NCBI GenBank assembly: GCA_964017155.1
Contig: OZ024855.1
Location: 372,001-436,000, forward strand
Direction: 5' to 3'
Length of the DNA: 64,000 bases
DNA from: Oasisia sp. SBJ-2009
Taxonomy: Eukaryota; Annelida; Polychaeta; Sabellida; Siboglinidae
Part shown: positions 38,390-51,162 of the stretch, piece after piece
Layout: every line of letters begins with the position of its first letter
Position numbering within the stretch: position 1 is the stretch's first letter
The notes under the pieces: model-generated
Databases searched by the model: none
What the model was told of the DNA's origin: nothing
Seen by the model: only the letters and a program-made list of their open reading frames with translations
Made by a program: the position numbers and the translations under genes

Positions 38390-41309
38390 TTGTCGTTTTC
38401 CTCGATTTGTTTCCAAAAGTTGGCAAGACGACGCGCACGGTCAGTTGGTTTCGTCGATAGAGTCGTAGTTACACTCCGTGCGTGGAATACGCCCGAGAAG
38501 ACCGACCGGCGCGTCGAACTTGGCCATTTCTCTCGATTCTCAAAACTGATCCCCCGTAGACGGATCGGACTTTGTCGTTTTCCTCGATTTGTGCAACTAT
38601 CACCCTGTTAAGGTCGCCAAATGCCTCGTCACCTCATCTAGTTAGTGGTTCATTATTACTCCCGCCGTTTACCCAGCGGTCGGCACGGAATTATGTTGAA
38701 AAGAAAGTAAACATACACTTACGCTTCCCCAACTGATCCCCCGTAGACGGATCGGACTTTGTCGTTTTCCTCGATTTATTTCCAAAAGTTGGCAAGACGA
38801 CGCGCACGGTCAGTTGGTTTTGTCGAGAGAGTCGTAGTTACACTCCGTGCGTGGAATACGCCCGAGAAGTCCGACCGGCGCGTCGAACTTGCCCGTTTGT
38901 CTCGATTCTCAAAACTGATCCCCCGTAGACGGATCGGACTTTGTCGTTTTCCTCGATTTGTGCAACTATCACCCTGTTAAGGTCGCCAAATGCCTCGTCA
39001 CCTCATCTAGTTAGTGGTTCGTTATTACTCCCGCCGTTTACCCAGCGGTCCGCACGGAATTCTGTTGAAAAGAATGTAAACATACTTCCCTAACTGATCC
39101 CCCGTAGACGGATCGGACTTTGTCGTTTTCCTCGATTTGTTTCCAAAAGTTGGCAAGACGACGCGCACGGTCAGTTGGTTTCGTCGAGAGAGTCGTAGTA
39201 ACACCCCTTGCGTGGCACACGCCCGAGAATACCGACCGGCGCGTGGAACTTGGCCTTTTCTCTCGATTCTCAAAACTGATCCCCCGTAGACGGATCGGAC
39301 TTTGTCGTTTTGCTCGATTTGTGCAACTATCACCCTGTTAAGGTCGCCAAATGTCTTGACACCTCATCTAGTTAGTGGTTCATTATTACTCCCGCCGTTT
39401 ACCCAGCGGTCGGCACGGAATTCTGTTGAAAAGAATGTAAACAGACATTTACGCTTTCCCAACTGATCCCCCGTAGACGGATCGGACTTTGTCGTTTTCC
39501 TCGATTTGTTTCCAAAAGTTGGCAAGACGACGCGCACGGTCAGTTGGTTTCGTCGATAGAGTCGTAGTTACACTCCGTGCGTGGAATACGCCCGAGAAGA
39601 CCGACCGGCGCGTCGAACTTGGCCATTTCTCTCGATTCTCAAAACTGATCCCCCGTAGACGGATCGGACTTTGTCGTTTTCCTCGATTTGTGCAACTATC
39701 ACCCTGTTAAGGTCGCCAAATGCCTCGTCACCTCATCTAGTTAGTGGTTCATTATTACTCCCGCCGTTTACCCAGCGGTCGCCACGGAATTCTGTTGAAA
39801 AGAATGTAAACAGACTTCCCCAACTGATCCCCCGTAGACGGATCGGACTTTGTCGTTTTCCTCGATTTGTTTCCAAAAGTTGGCAAGACGACGCGCACGG
39901 TCAGTTGGTTTCGTCGAGAGAGTCGTAGTTACACCCCTTGCGTGGCACACGCCCGAGAAGACCGACCGGCGCGTCGAACTTGGCCGTTTCTCTCGATTCT
40001 CAAAACTGATCCCCCGTAGACGGATCGGACTTTGTCGTTTTGCTCGATTTGTGCAACTATCACCCTGTTAAGGTCGCCAAATGTCTTGACACCTCATCTA
40101 GTTAGTGGTTCATTATTACTCCCGCCGTTTACCCAGCGGTCGGAACGGAATTCTGTTGAAAAGAAAGTAAACATACACTTACGCTTCCCCAACTGATCCC
40201 CCGTAGACGGATCGGACTTTGTCGTTTTCCTCGATTTATTTCCAAAAGTTGGCAAGACGACGCGCACGGTCAGTTGGTTTTGTCGAGAGAGTCGTAGTTA
40301 CACTCCGTGCGTGGAATACGCCCGAGAAGTCCGACCGGCGCGTCGAACTTGCCCGTTTGTCTCGATTCTCAAAACTGATCCCCCGTAGACGGATCGGACT
40401 TTGTCGTTTTCCTCGATTTGTGCAACTATCACCCTGTTAAGGTCGCCAAATGCCTCGTCACCTCATCTAGTTAGTGGTTCGTTATTACTCCCGCCGTTTA
40501 CCCAGCGGTCCGCACGGAATTCTGTTGAAAAGAATGTAAACATACTTCCCTAACTGATCCCCCGTAGACGGATCGGACTTTGTCGTTTTCCTCGATTTGT
40601 TTCCAAAAGTTGGCAAGACGACGCGCACGGTCAGTTGGTTTCGTCGAGAGAGTCGTAGTAACACCCCTTGCGTGGCACACGCCCGAGAATACCGACCGGC
40701 GCGTGGAACTTGGCCTTTTCTCTCGATTCTCAAAACTGATCCCCCGTAGACGGATCGGACTTTGTCGTTTTGCTCGATTTGTGCAACTATCACCCTGTTA
40801 AGGTCGCCAAATGTCTTGACACCTCATCTAGTTAGTGGTTCATTATTACTCCCGCCGTTTACCCAGCGGTCGGCACGGAATTCTGTTGAAAAGAATGTAA
40901 ACAGACATTTACGCTTCCCCAACTGATCCCCCGTAGACGGATCGGACTTTGTCGTTTTCCTCGATTTGTTTCCAAAAGTTGGCAAGACGACGCGCACGGT
41001 CAGTTGGTTTCGTCGATAGAGTCGTAGTTACACTCCGTGCTTGGAATACGCCCGAGAAGACCGACCGGCGCGTCGAACTTGGCCATTTCTCTCGATTCTC
41101 AAAACTGATCCCCCGTAGACGGATCGGACTTTGTCGTTTTCCTCGATTTGTGCAACTATCACCCTGTTAAGGTCGCCAAATGCCTCGTCACCTCATATAG
41201 TTAGTGGTTCATTATTACTCCCGCCGTTTACCCAGCGGTCGCCACGGAATTCTGTTGAAAAGAATGTAAACAGACTTCCCCAACTGATCCCCCGTAGACG
41301 GATCGGACT
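38390..41309 (+). repeat. C + A-B-C-D + A-B-C; copy 2 of the 5487-bp-spaced duplication
   Basis: Monomers start at 38390 (C), 38759, 39120, 39489, 39850 (A-B-C-D) and 40219, 40580, 40949 (A-B-C). Each is exactly 5487 bp after its counterpart from 32903 to 35462. After the last C the D and C present in copy 1 (35823, 36192) are missing, a 738-bp difference, and the array goes straight to E. The last C arm 2 has a private catatag at 41197. Confidence 0.9.
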
Positions 41310-43507
41310 TTGTCGTTTTCCTCGATTTGTTTCCAAAAGTTGGCAAGACGACGCGCACGGTCAGTTGGTTTCGTCGATAGAGTCGTAGTTACACTCCGTG
41401 CGTGGAATACGCCCGAGAAGACCGACCGGCGCGTCGAACTTGGCCGTTTCTCTCGATTCTCAAAACTGATCCCCCGTAGAAGGATCGGACTTTGTCGTTT
41501 TCCTCGATTTGTGCAACTATCACCCTGTTAAGGTCGCCAAATGCCTCGTCACCTCATCTAGTTAGTGGTTCATTATTACTCCCGCCGTTTACCCAGCGGT
41601 CGCCACGGAATTCTGTTGAAAAGAATGTAAACAGACTTCCCCAACTGATCCCCCGTAGACGGATCGAACTTTGTCGTTTTCCTCGATTTGTTTCCAAAAG
41701 TTGGCAAGACGACGCGCACGGTCAGTTGGTTTCGTCGAGAGAGTCGTAGTTACACCCCTTGCGTGGCACACGCCCGAGAAGACCGACCGGCGCGTCGAAC
41801 TTGGCCGTTTCTCTCGATTCTCAAAACTGATCCCCCGTAGACGGATCGGACTTTGTCGTTTTGCTCGATTTGTGCAACTATCACCCTGTTAAGGTCGCCA
41901 AATGTCTTGACACCTCATCTAGTTAGTGGTTCATTATTACTCCCGCCGTTTACCCAGCGGTCGGCACGGAATTATGTTGAAAAGAATGTAAACAGACATT
42001 TACGCTTCCCCAACTGATCCCCCGTAGACGGATCGGACTTTGTCGTTTTCCTCGATTTGTTTCCAAAAGTTGGCAAGACGACGCGCACGGTCAGTTGGTT
42101 TCGTCGATAGAGTCGTAGTTACACTCCGTGCGTGGAATACGCCCGAGAAGACCGACCGGCGCGTCGAACTTGGCCATTTCTCTCGATTCTCAAAACTGAT
42201 CCCCCGTAGACGGATCGGACTTTGTCGTTTTCCTCGATTTGTGCAACTATCACCCTGTTAAGGTCGCCAAATGCCTCGTCACCTCATCTAGTTAGTGGTT
42301 CGTTATTACTCCCGCCGTTTACCCAGCGGTCCGCACGGAATTCTGTTGAAAAGAATGTAAACAGACATTTACGCTTCCCCAACTGATCCCCCGTAGACGG
42401 ATCGGACTTTGTCGTTTTCCTCGATTTGTTTCCAAAAGTTGGCAAGACGACGCGCACGGTCAGTTGGTTTCGTCGATAGAGTCGTAGTTACACTCCGTGC
42501 GTGGAATACGCCCGAGAAGACCGACCGGCGCGTCGAACTTGGCCGTTTCTCTCGATTCTCAAAACTGATCCCCCGTAGAAGGATCGGACTTTGTCGTTTT
42601 CCTCGATTTGTGCAACTATCACCCTGTTAAGGTCGCCAAATGCCTCGTCACCTCATCTAGTTAGTGGTTCATTATTACTCCCGCCGTTTACCCAGCGGTC
42701 GCCACGGAATTCTGTTGAAAAGAATGTAAACAGACTTCCCCAACTGATCCCCCGTAGACGGATCGGACTTTGTCGTTTTCCTCGATTTGTTTCCAAAAGT
42801 TGGCAAGACGACGCGCACGGTCAGTTGGTTTCGTCGAGAGAGTCGTAGTTACACCCCTTGCGTGGCACACGCCCGAGAAGACCGACCGGCGCGTCGAACT
42901 TGGCCGTTTCTCTCGATTCTCAAAACTGATCCCCCGTAGACGGATCGGACTTTGTCGTTTTGCTCGATTTGTGCAACTATCACCCTGTTAAGGTCGCCAA
43001 ATGTCTTGACACCTCATCTAGTTAGTGGTTCATTATTACTCCCGCCGTTTACCCAGCGGTCGGCACGGAATTATGTTGAAAAGAATGTAAACAGACATTT
43101 ACGCTTCCCCAACTGATCCCCCGTAGACGGATCGGACTTTGTCGTTTTCCTCGATTTGTTTCCAAAAGTTGGCAAGACGACGCGCACGGTCAGTTGGTTT
43201 CGTCGATAGAGTCGTAGTTACACTCCGTGCGTGGAATACGCCCGAGAAGACCGACCGGCGCGTCGAACTTGGCCATTTCTCTCGATTCTCAAAACTGATC
43301 CCCCGTAGACGGATCGGACTTTGTCGTTTTCCTCGATTTGTGCAACTATCACCCTGTTAAGGTCGCCAAATGCCTCGTCACCTCATCTAGTTAGTGGTTC
43401 ATTATTACTCCCGCCGTTTACCCAGCGGTCGGCACGGAATTATGTTGAAAAGAAAGTAAACATACACTTACGCTTCCCCAACTGATCCCCCGTAGACGGA
43501 TCGGACT
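41310..43507 (+). repeat. E-D + C-E-D + C
   Basis: Monomers start at 41310 (E), 41671 (D), 42040 (C), 42409 (E), 42770 (D) and 43139 (C). Box 1 of the D at 41671 has a private G to A at 41667. Apart from the missing leading C these are ordinary C-E-D modules. Confidence 0.88.
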
Positions 43508-43876
43508 TTGTCGTTTTCCTCGATTTATTTCCAAAAGTTGGCAAGACGACGCGCACGGTCAGTTGGTTTTGTCGAGAGAGTCGTAGTTACACTCCGTGCG
43601 TGGAATACGCCCGAGAAGTCCGACCGGCGCGTCGAACTTGCCCGTTTGTCTCGATTCTCAAAACTGATCCCCCGTAGACGGATCGGACTTTGTCGTTTTC
43701 CTCGATTTGTGCAACTATCACCCTGTTAAGGTCGCCAAATGCCTCGTCACCTCATCTAGTTAGTGGTTCGTTATTACTCCCGCCGTTTACCCAGCGGTCC
43801 GCACGGAATTCTGTTGAAAAGAATGTAAACAGACATTTACGCTTCCCCAACTGATCCCCCGTAGACGGATCGGACT
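43508..43876 (+). repeat. A-type arm 1 with long arm 2 leading to E (369 bp)
   Basis: In zone III a type-A monomer is normally 361 bp, with a catacttccct tail followed by B. This one keeps an A arm 1 but has the ggttcgtt, ggtccgc, cagacatttacg arm 2 seen in C monomers that precede E, and it is indeed followed by E. It looks like an A/C recombinant with a breakpoint at or after box 2. A similar copy lies at 50433. Confidence 0.82.
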
Positions 43877-46074
43877 TTGTCGTTTTCCTCGATTTGTTTC
43901 CAAAAGTTGGCAAGACGACGCGCACGGTCAGTTGGTTTCGTCGATAGAGTCGTAGTTACACTCCGTGCGTGGAATACGCCCGAGAAGACCGACCGGCGCG
44001 TCGAACTTGGCCGTTTCTCTCGATTCTCAAAACTGATCCCCCGTAGAAGGATCGGACTTTGTCGTTTTCCTCGATTTGTGCAACTATCACCCTGTTAAGG
44101 TCGCCAAATGCCTCGTCACCTCATCTAGTTAGTGGTTCATTATTACTCCCGCCGTTTACCCAGCGGTCGCCACGGAATTCTGTTGAAAAGAATGTAAACA
44201 GACTTCCCCAACTGATCCCCCGTAGACGGATCGGACTTTGTCGTTTTCCTCGATTTGTTTCCAAAAGTTGGCAAGACGACGCGCACGGTCAGTTGGTTTC
44301 GTCGAGAGAGTCGTAGTTACACCCCTTGCGTGGCACACGCCCGAGAAGACCGACCGGCGCGTCGAACTTGGCCGTTTCTCTCGATTCTCAAAACTGATCC
44401 CCCGTAGACGGATCGGACTTTGTCGTTTTGCTCGATTTGTGCAACTATCACCCTGTTAAGGTCGCCAAATGTCTTGACACCTCATCTAGTTAGTGGTTCA
44501 TTATTACTCCCGCCGTTTACCCAGCGGTCGGCACGGAATTATGTTGAAAAGAATGTAAACAGACATTTACGCTTCCCCAACTGATCCCCCGTAGACGGAT
44601 CGGACTTTGTCGTTTTCCTCGATTTGTTTCCAAAAGTTGGCAAGACGACGCGCACGGTCAGTTGGTTTCGTCGATAGAGTCGTAGTTACACTCCGTGCGT
44701 GGAATACGCCCGAGAAGACCGACCGGCGCGTCGAACTTGGCCATTTCTCTCGATTCTCAAAACTGATCCCCCGTAGACGGATCGGACTTTGTCGTTTTCC
44801 TCGATTTGTGCAACTATCACCCTGTTAAGGTCGCCAAATGCCTCGTCACCTCATCTAGTTAGTGGTTCGTTATTACTCCCGCCGTTTACCCAGCGGTCCG
44901 CACGGAATTCTGTTGAAAAGAATGTAAACAGACATTTACGCTTCCCCAACTGATCCCCCGTAGACGGATCGGACTTTGTCGTTTTCCTCGATTTGTTTCC
45001 AAAAGTTGGCAAGACGACGCGCACGGTCAGTTGGTTTCGTCGATAGAGTCGTAGTTACACTCCGTTCGTGGAATACGCCCGAGAAGACCGACCGGCGCGT
45101 CGAACTTGGCCGTTTCTCTCGATTCTCAAAACTGATCCCCCGTAGAAGGATCGGACTTTGTCGTTTTCCTCGATTTGTGCAACTATCACCCTGTTAAGGT
45201 CGCCAAATGCCTCGTCACCTCATCTAGTTAGTGGTTCATTATTACTCCCGCCGTTTACCCAGCGGTCGCCACGGAATTCTGTTGAAAAGAATGTAAACAG
45301 ACTTCCCCAACTGATCCCCCGTAGACGGATCGGACTTTGTCGTTTTCCTCGATTTGTTTCCAAAAGTTGGCAAGACGACGCGCACGGTCAGTTGGTTTCG
45401 TCGAGAGAGTCGTAGTTACACCCCTTGCGTGGCACACGCCCGAGAAGACCGACCGGCGCGTCGAACTTGGCCGTTTCTCTCGATTCTCAAAACTGATCCC
45501 CCGTAGACGGATCGGACTTTGTCGTTTTGCTCGATTTGTGCAACTATCACCCTGTTAAGGTCGCCAAATGTCTTGACACCTCATCTAGTTAGTGGTTCAT
45601 TATTACTCCCGCCGTTTACCCAGCGGTCGGCACGGAATTATGTTGAAAAGAATGTAAACAGACATTTACGCTTCCCCAACTGATCCCCCGTAGACGGATC
45701 GGACTTTGTCGTTTTCCTCGATTTGTTTCCAAAAGTTGGCAAGACGACGCGCACGGTCAGTTGGTTTCGTCGATAGAGTCGTAGTTACACTCCGTGCGTG
45801 GAATACGCCCGAGAAGACCGACCGGCGCGTCGAACTTGGCCATTTCTCTCGATTCTCAAAACTGATCCCCCGTAGACGGATCGGACTTTGTCGTTTTCCT
45901 CGATTTGTGCAACTATCACCCTGTTAAGGTCGCCAAATGCCTCGTCACCTCATCTAGTTAGTGGTTCATTATTACTCCCGCCGTTTACCCAGCGGTCGGC
46001 ACGGAATTATGTTGAAAAGAAAGTAAACATACACTTACGCTTCCCCAACTGATCCCCCGTAGACGGATCGGACT
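43877..46074 (+). repeat. E-D + C-E-D + C
   Basis: Monomers start at 43877 (E), 44238 (D), 44607 (C), 44976 (E), 45337 (D) and 45706 (C). The E at 44976 has a private ccgttcgtgg near 45066. The final C has the gaaagtaaac tail that leads into A. Confidence 0.88.
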
Positions 46075-48633
46075 TTGTCGTTTTCCTCGATTTATTTCCA
46101 AAAGTTGGCAAGACGACGCGCACGGTCAGTTGGTTTTGTCGAGAGAGTCGTAGTTACACTCCGTGCGTGGAATACGCCCGAGAAGTCCGACCGGCGCGTC
46201 GAACTTGCCCGTTTGTCTCGATTCTCAAAACTGATCCCCCGTAGACGGATCGGACTTTGTCGTTTTCCTCGATTTGTGCAACTATCACCCTGTTAAGGTC
46301 GCCAAATGCCTCGTCACCTCATCTAGTTAGTGGTTCGTTATTACTCCCGCCGTTTACCCAGCGGTCCGCACGGAATTCTGTTGAAAAGAATGTAAACATA
46401 CTTCCCTAACTGATCCCCCGTAGACGGATCGGACTTTGTCGTTTTCCTCGATTTGTTTCCAAAAGTTGGCAAGACGACGCGCACGGTCAGTTGGTTTCGT
46501 CGAGAGAGTCGTAGTAACACCCCTTGCGTGGCACACGCCCGAGAATACCGACCGGCGCGTGGAACTTGGCCTTTTCTCTCGATTCTCAAAACTGATCCCC
46601 CGTAGACGGATCGGACTTTGTCGTTTTGCTCGATTTGTGCAACTATCACCCTGTTAAGGTCGCCAAATGTCTTGACACCTCATCTAGTTAGTGGTTCATT
46701 ATTACTCCCGCCGTTTACCCAGCGGTCGGCACGGAATTCTGTTGAAAAGAATGTAAACAGACATTTACGCTTCCCCAACTGATCCCCCGTAGACGGATCG
46801 GACTTTGTCGTTTTCCTCGATTTGTTTCCAAAAGTTGGCAAGACGACGCGCACGGTCAGTTGGTTTCGTCGATAGAGTCGTAGTTACACTCCGTGCGTGG
46901 AATACGCCCGAGAAGACCGACCGGCGCGTCGAACTTGGCCATTTCTCTCGATTCTCAAAACTGATCCCCCGTAGACGGATCGGACTTTGTCGTTTTCCTC
47001 GATTTGTGCAACTATCACCCTGTTAAGGTCGCCAAATGCCTCGTCACCTCATCTAGTTAGTGGTTCATTATTACTCCCGCCGTTTACCCAGCGGTCGCCA
47101 CGGAATTCTGTTGAAAAGAATGTAAACAGACTTCCCCAACTGATCCCCCGTAGACGGATCGGACTTTGTCGTTTTCCTCGATTTGTTTCCAAAAGTTGGC
47201 AAGACGACGCGCACGGTCAGTTGGTTTCGTCGAGAGAGTCGTAGTTACACCCCTTGCGTGGCACACGCCCGAGAAGACCGACCGGCGCGTCGAACTTGGC
47301 CGTTTCTCTCGATTCTCAAAACTGATCCCCCGTAGACGGATCGGACTTTGTCGTTTTGCTCGATTTGTGCAACTATCACCCTGTTAAGGTCGCCAAATGT
47401 CTTGACACCTCATCTAGTTAGTGGTTCATTATTACTCCCGCCGTTTACCCAGCGGTCGGAACGGAATTATGTTGAAAAGAATGTAAACAGACATTTACGC
47501 TTCCCCAACTGATCCCCCGTAGACGGATCGGACTTTGTCGTTTTCCTCGATTTGTTTCCAAAAGTTGGCAAGACGACGCGCACGGTCAGTTGGTTTCGTC
47601 GATAGAGTCGTAGTTACACTCCGTGCGTGGAATACGCCCGAGAAGACCGACCGGCGCGTCGAACTTGGCCATTTCTCTCGATTCTCAAAACTGATCCCCC
47701 GTAGACGGATCGGACTTTGTCGTTTTCCTCGATTTGTGCAACTATCACCCTGTTAAGGTCGCCAAATGCCTCGTCACCTCATCTAGTTAGTGGTTCGTTA
47801 TTACTCCCGCCGTTTACCCAGCGGTCCGCACGGAATTCTGTTGAAAAGAATGTAAACAGACATTTACGCTTCCCCAACTGATCCCCCGTAGACGGATCGG
47901 ACTTTGTCGTTTTCCTCGATTTGTTTCCAAAAGTTGGCAAGACGACGCGCACGGTCAGTTGGTTTCGTCGATAGAGTCGTAGTTACACTCCGTGCGTGGA
48001 ATACGCCCGAGAAGACCGACCGGCGCGTCGAACTTGGCCGTTTCTCTCGATTCTCAAAACTGATCCCCCGTAGAAGGATCGGACTTTGTCGTTTTCCTCG
48101 ATTTGTGCAACTATCACCCTGTTAAGGTCGCCAAATGCCTCGTCACCTCATCTAGTTAGTGGTTCATTATTACTCCCGCCGTTTACCCAGCGGTCGCCAC
48201 GGAATTCTGTTGAAAAGAATGTAAACAGACTTCCCCAACTGATCCCCCGTAGACGGATCGGACTTTGTCGTTTTCCTCGATTTGTTTCCAAAAGTTGGCA
48301 AGACGACGCGCACGGTCAGTTGGTTTCGTCGAGAGAGTCGTAGTTACACCCCTTGCGTGGCACACGCCCGAGAAGACCGACCGGCGCGTCGAACTTGGCC
48401 GTTTCTCTCGATTCTCAAAACTGATCCCCCGTAGACGGATCGGACTTTGTCGTTTTGCTCGATTTGTGCAACTATCACCCTGTTAAGGTCGCCAAATGTC
48501 TTGACACCTCATCTAGTTAGTGGTTCATTATTACTCCCGCCGTTTACCCAGCGGTCGGCACGGAATTATGTTGAAAAGAATGTAAACAGACATTTACGCT
48601 TCCCCAACTGATCCCCCGTAGACGGATCGGACT
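46075..48633 (+). repeat. A-B-C-D + C-E-D
   Basis: Monomers start at 46075 (A), 46436 (B), 46805 (C), 47166 (D), 47535 (C), 47904 (E) and 48265 (D). The D at 47166 combines ggtcggaacgg with ggaattatg, a pairing not seen in the ggtcggaacgg copies near 34657 and 40143, which suggests mixing of arm-2 haplotypes. Confidence 0.88.
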
Positions 48634-48972
48634 TTGTCGTTTTCCTCGATTTGTTTCCAAAAGTTGGCAAGACGACGCGTAGTTACACTCCGTGCGTGGA
48701 ATACGCCCGAGAAGACCGACCGGCGCGTCGAACTTGGCCATTTCTCTCGATTCTCAAAACTGATCCCCCGTAGACGGATCGGACTTTGTCGTTTTCCTCG
48801 ATTTGTGCAACTATCACCCTGTTAAGGTCGCCAAATGCCTCGTCACCTCATCTAGTTAGTGGTTCATTATTACTCCCGCCGTTTACCCAGCGGTCGGCAC
48901 GGAATTCTGTTGAAAAGAAAGTAAACATACACTTACGCTTCCCCAACTGATCCCCCGTAGACGGATCGGACT
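48634..48972 (+). repeat. C monomer with a 30-bp deletion (339 bp)
   Basis: Arm 1 reads gacgacgcgtagttacac. Thirty bases present in every other copy, from cacggtcag through gagtcg, are lost at 48679/48680. The flanks share only cg, so this looks like slippage or microhomology-mediated loss rather than box recombination. The deleted segment carries the gatagag site, so type C is assigned from ggccatttc. Confidence 0.93.
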
Positions 48973-51162
48973 TTGTCGTTTTCCTCGATTTATTTCCAAA
49001 AGTTGGCAAGACGACGCGCACGGTCAGTTGGTTTTGTCGAGAGAGTCGTAGTTACACTCCGTGCGTGGAATACGCCCGAGAAGTCCGACCGGCGCGTCGA
49101 ACTTGCCCGTTTGTCTCGATTCTCAAAACTGATCCCCCGTAGACGGATCGGACTTTGTCGTTTTCCTCGATTTGTGCAACTATCACCCTGTTAAGGTCGC
49201 CAAATGCCTCGTCACCTCATCTAGTTAGTGGTTCGTTATTACTCCCGCCGTTTACCCAGCGGTCCGCACGGAATTCTGTTGAAAAGAATGTAAACATACT
49301 TCCCTAACTGATCCCCCGTAGACGGATCGGACTTTGTCGTTTTCCTCGATTTGTTTCCAAAAGTTGGCAAGACGACGCGCACGGTCAGTTGGTTTCGTCG
49401 AGAGAGTCGTAGTAACACCCCTTGCGTGGCACACGCCCGAGAATACCGACCGGCGCGTGGAACTTGGCCTTTTCTCTCGATTCTCAAAACTGATCCCCCG
49501 TAGACGGATCGGACTTTGTCGTTTTGCTCGATTTGTGCAACTATCACCCTGTTAAGGTCGCCAAATGTCTTGACACCTCATCTAGTTAGTGGTTCATTAT
49601 TACTCCCGCCGTTTACCCAGCGGTCGGCACGGAATTCTGTTGAAAAGAATGTAAACAGACATTTACGCTTCCCCAACTGATCCCCCGTAGACGGATCGGA
49701 CTTTGTCGTTTTCCTCGATTTCTTTCCAAAAGTTGGCAAGACGACGCGCACGGTCAGTTGGTTTCGTCGATAGAGTCGTAGTTACACTCCGTGCGTGGAA
49801 TACGCCCGAGAAGACCGACCGGCGCGTCGAACTTGGCCGTTTCTCTCGATTCTCAAAACTGATCCCCCGTAGAAGGATCGGACTTTGTCGTTTTCCTCGA
49901 TTTGTGCAACTATCACCCTGTTAAGGTCGCCAAATGCCTCGTCACCTCATCTAGTTAGTGGTTCATTATTACTCCCGCCGTTTACCCAGCGGTCGCCACG
50001 GAATTCTGTTGAAAAGAATGTAAACAGACTTCCCCAACTGATCCCCCGTAGACGGATCGGACTTTGTCGTTTTCCTCGATTTGTTTCCAAAAGTTGGCAA
50101 GACGACGCGCACGGTCAGTTGGTTTCGTCGAGAGAGTCGTAGTTACACCCCTTGCGTGGCACACGCCCGAGAAGACCGACCGGCGCGTCGAACTTGGCCG
50201 TTTCTCTCGATTCTCAAAACTGATCCCCCGTAGACGGATCGGACTTTGTCGTTTTGCTCGATTTGTGCAACTATCACCCTGTTAAGGTCGCCAAATGTCT
50301 TGACACCTCATCTAGTTAGTGGTTCATTATTACTCCCGCCGTTTACCCAGCGGTCGGCACGGAATTATGTTGAAAAGAATGTAAACAGACATTTATGCTT
50401 CCCCAACTGATCCCCCGTAGACGGATCGGACTTTGTCGTTTTCCTCGATTTATTTCCAAAAGTTGGCAAGACGACGCGCACGGTCAGTTGGTTTTGTCGA
50501 GAGAGTCGTAGTTACACTCCGTGCGTGGAATACGCCCGAGAAGTCCGACCGGCGCGTCGAACTTGCCCGTTTGTCTCGATTCTCAAAACTGATCCCCCGT
50601 AGACGGATCGGACTTTGTCGTTTTCCTCGATTTGTGCAACTATCACCCTGTTAAGGTCGCCAAATGCCTCGTCACCTCATCTAGTTAGTGGTTCGTTATT
50701 ACTCCCGCCGTTTACCCAGCGGTCCGCACGGAATTCTGTTGAAAAGAATGTAAACAGACATTTACGCTTCCCCAACTGATCCCCCGTAGACGGATCGGAC
50801 TTTGTCGTTTTCCTCGATTTGTTTCCAAAAGTTGGCAAGACGACGCGCACGGTCAGTTGGTTTCGTCGATAGAGTCGTAGTTACACTCCGTGCGTGGAAT
50901 ACGCCCGAGAAGACCGACCGGCGCGTCGAACTTGGCCGTTTCTCTCGATTCTCAAAACTGATCCCCCGTAGAAGGATCGGACTTTGTCGTTTTCCTCGAT
51001 TTGTGCAACTATCACCCTGTTAAGGTCGCCAAATGCCTCGTCACCTCATCTAGTTAGTGGTTCATTATTACTCCCGCCGTTTACCCAGCGGTCGGCACGG
51101 AATTCTGTTGAAAAGAATGTAAACAGACTTCCCCAACTGATCCCCCGTAGACGGATCGGACT
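48973..51162 (+). repeat. A-B, E-D, A, E: rearranged end of zone III
   Basis: Monomers start at 48973 (A), 49334 (B), 49703 (E, with private gatttctttcc at 49722), 50064 (D), 50433 (A with long arm 2) and 50802 (E). The usual C is missing before E twice (B to E, A to E). The D arm 2 at 50390 carries the tttatgc tail typical of zone IV. The last cggtcgccac arm 2 of the main zone is in the 49703 copy; the 50802 copy already has cggtcggcac. Confidence 0.84.

Larger units (their letters stand above)
23751..51162 (+). repeat. Zone III of the array: A-B-C-D and C-E-D modules
   Basis: About 27 kb is built almost entirely from five types, A to E. D acts as punctuation: between successive Ds the order is C-E, A-B-C or C-A-B-C, with only a few exceptions (B to E at 49703, C to E at 41310, A to E at 43877 and 50802). 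Types I, J, K, L, G and M are absent. Copies are extremely similar, often separated by one or two substitutions per kilobase by eye. Confidence 0.88.
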
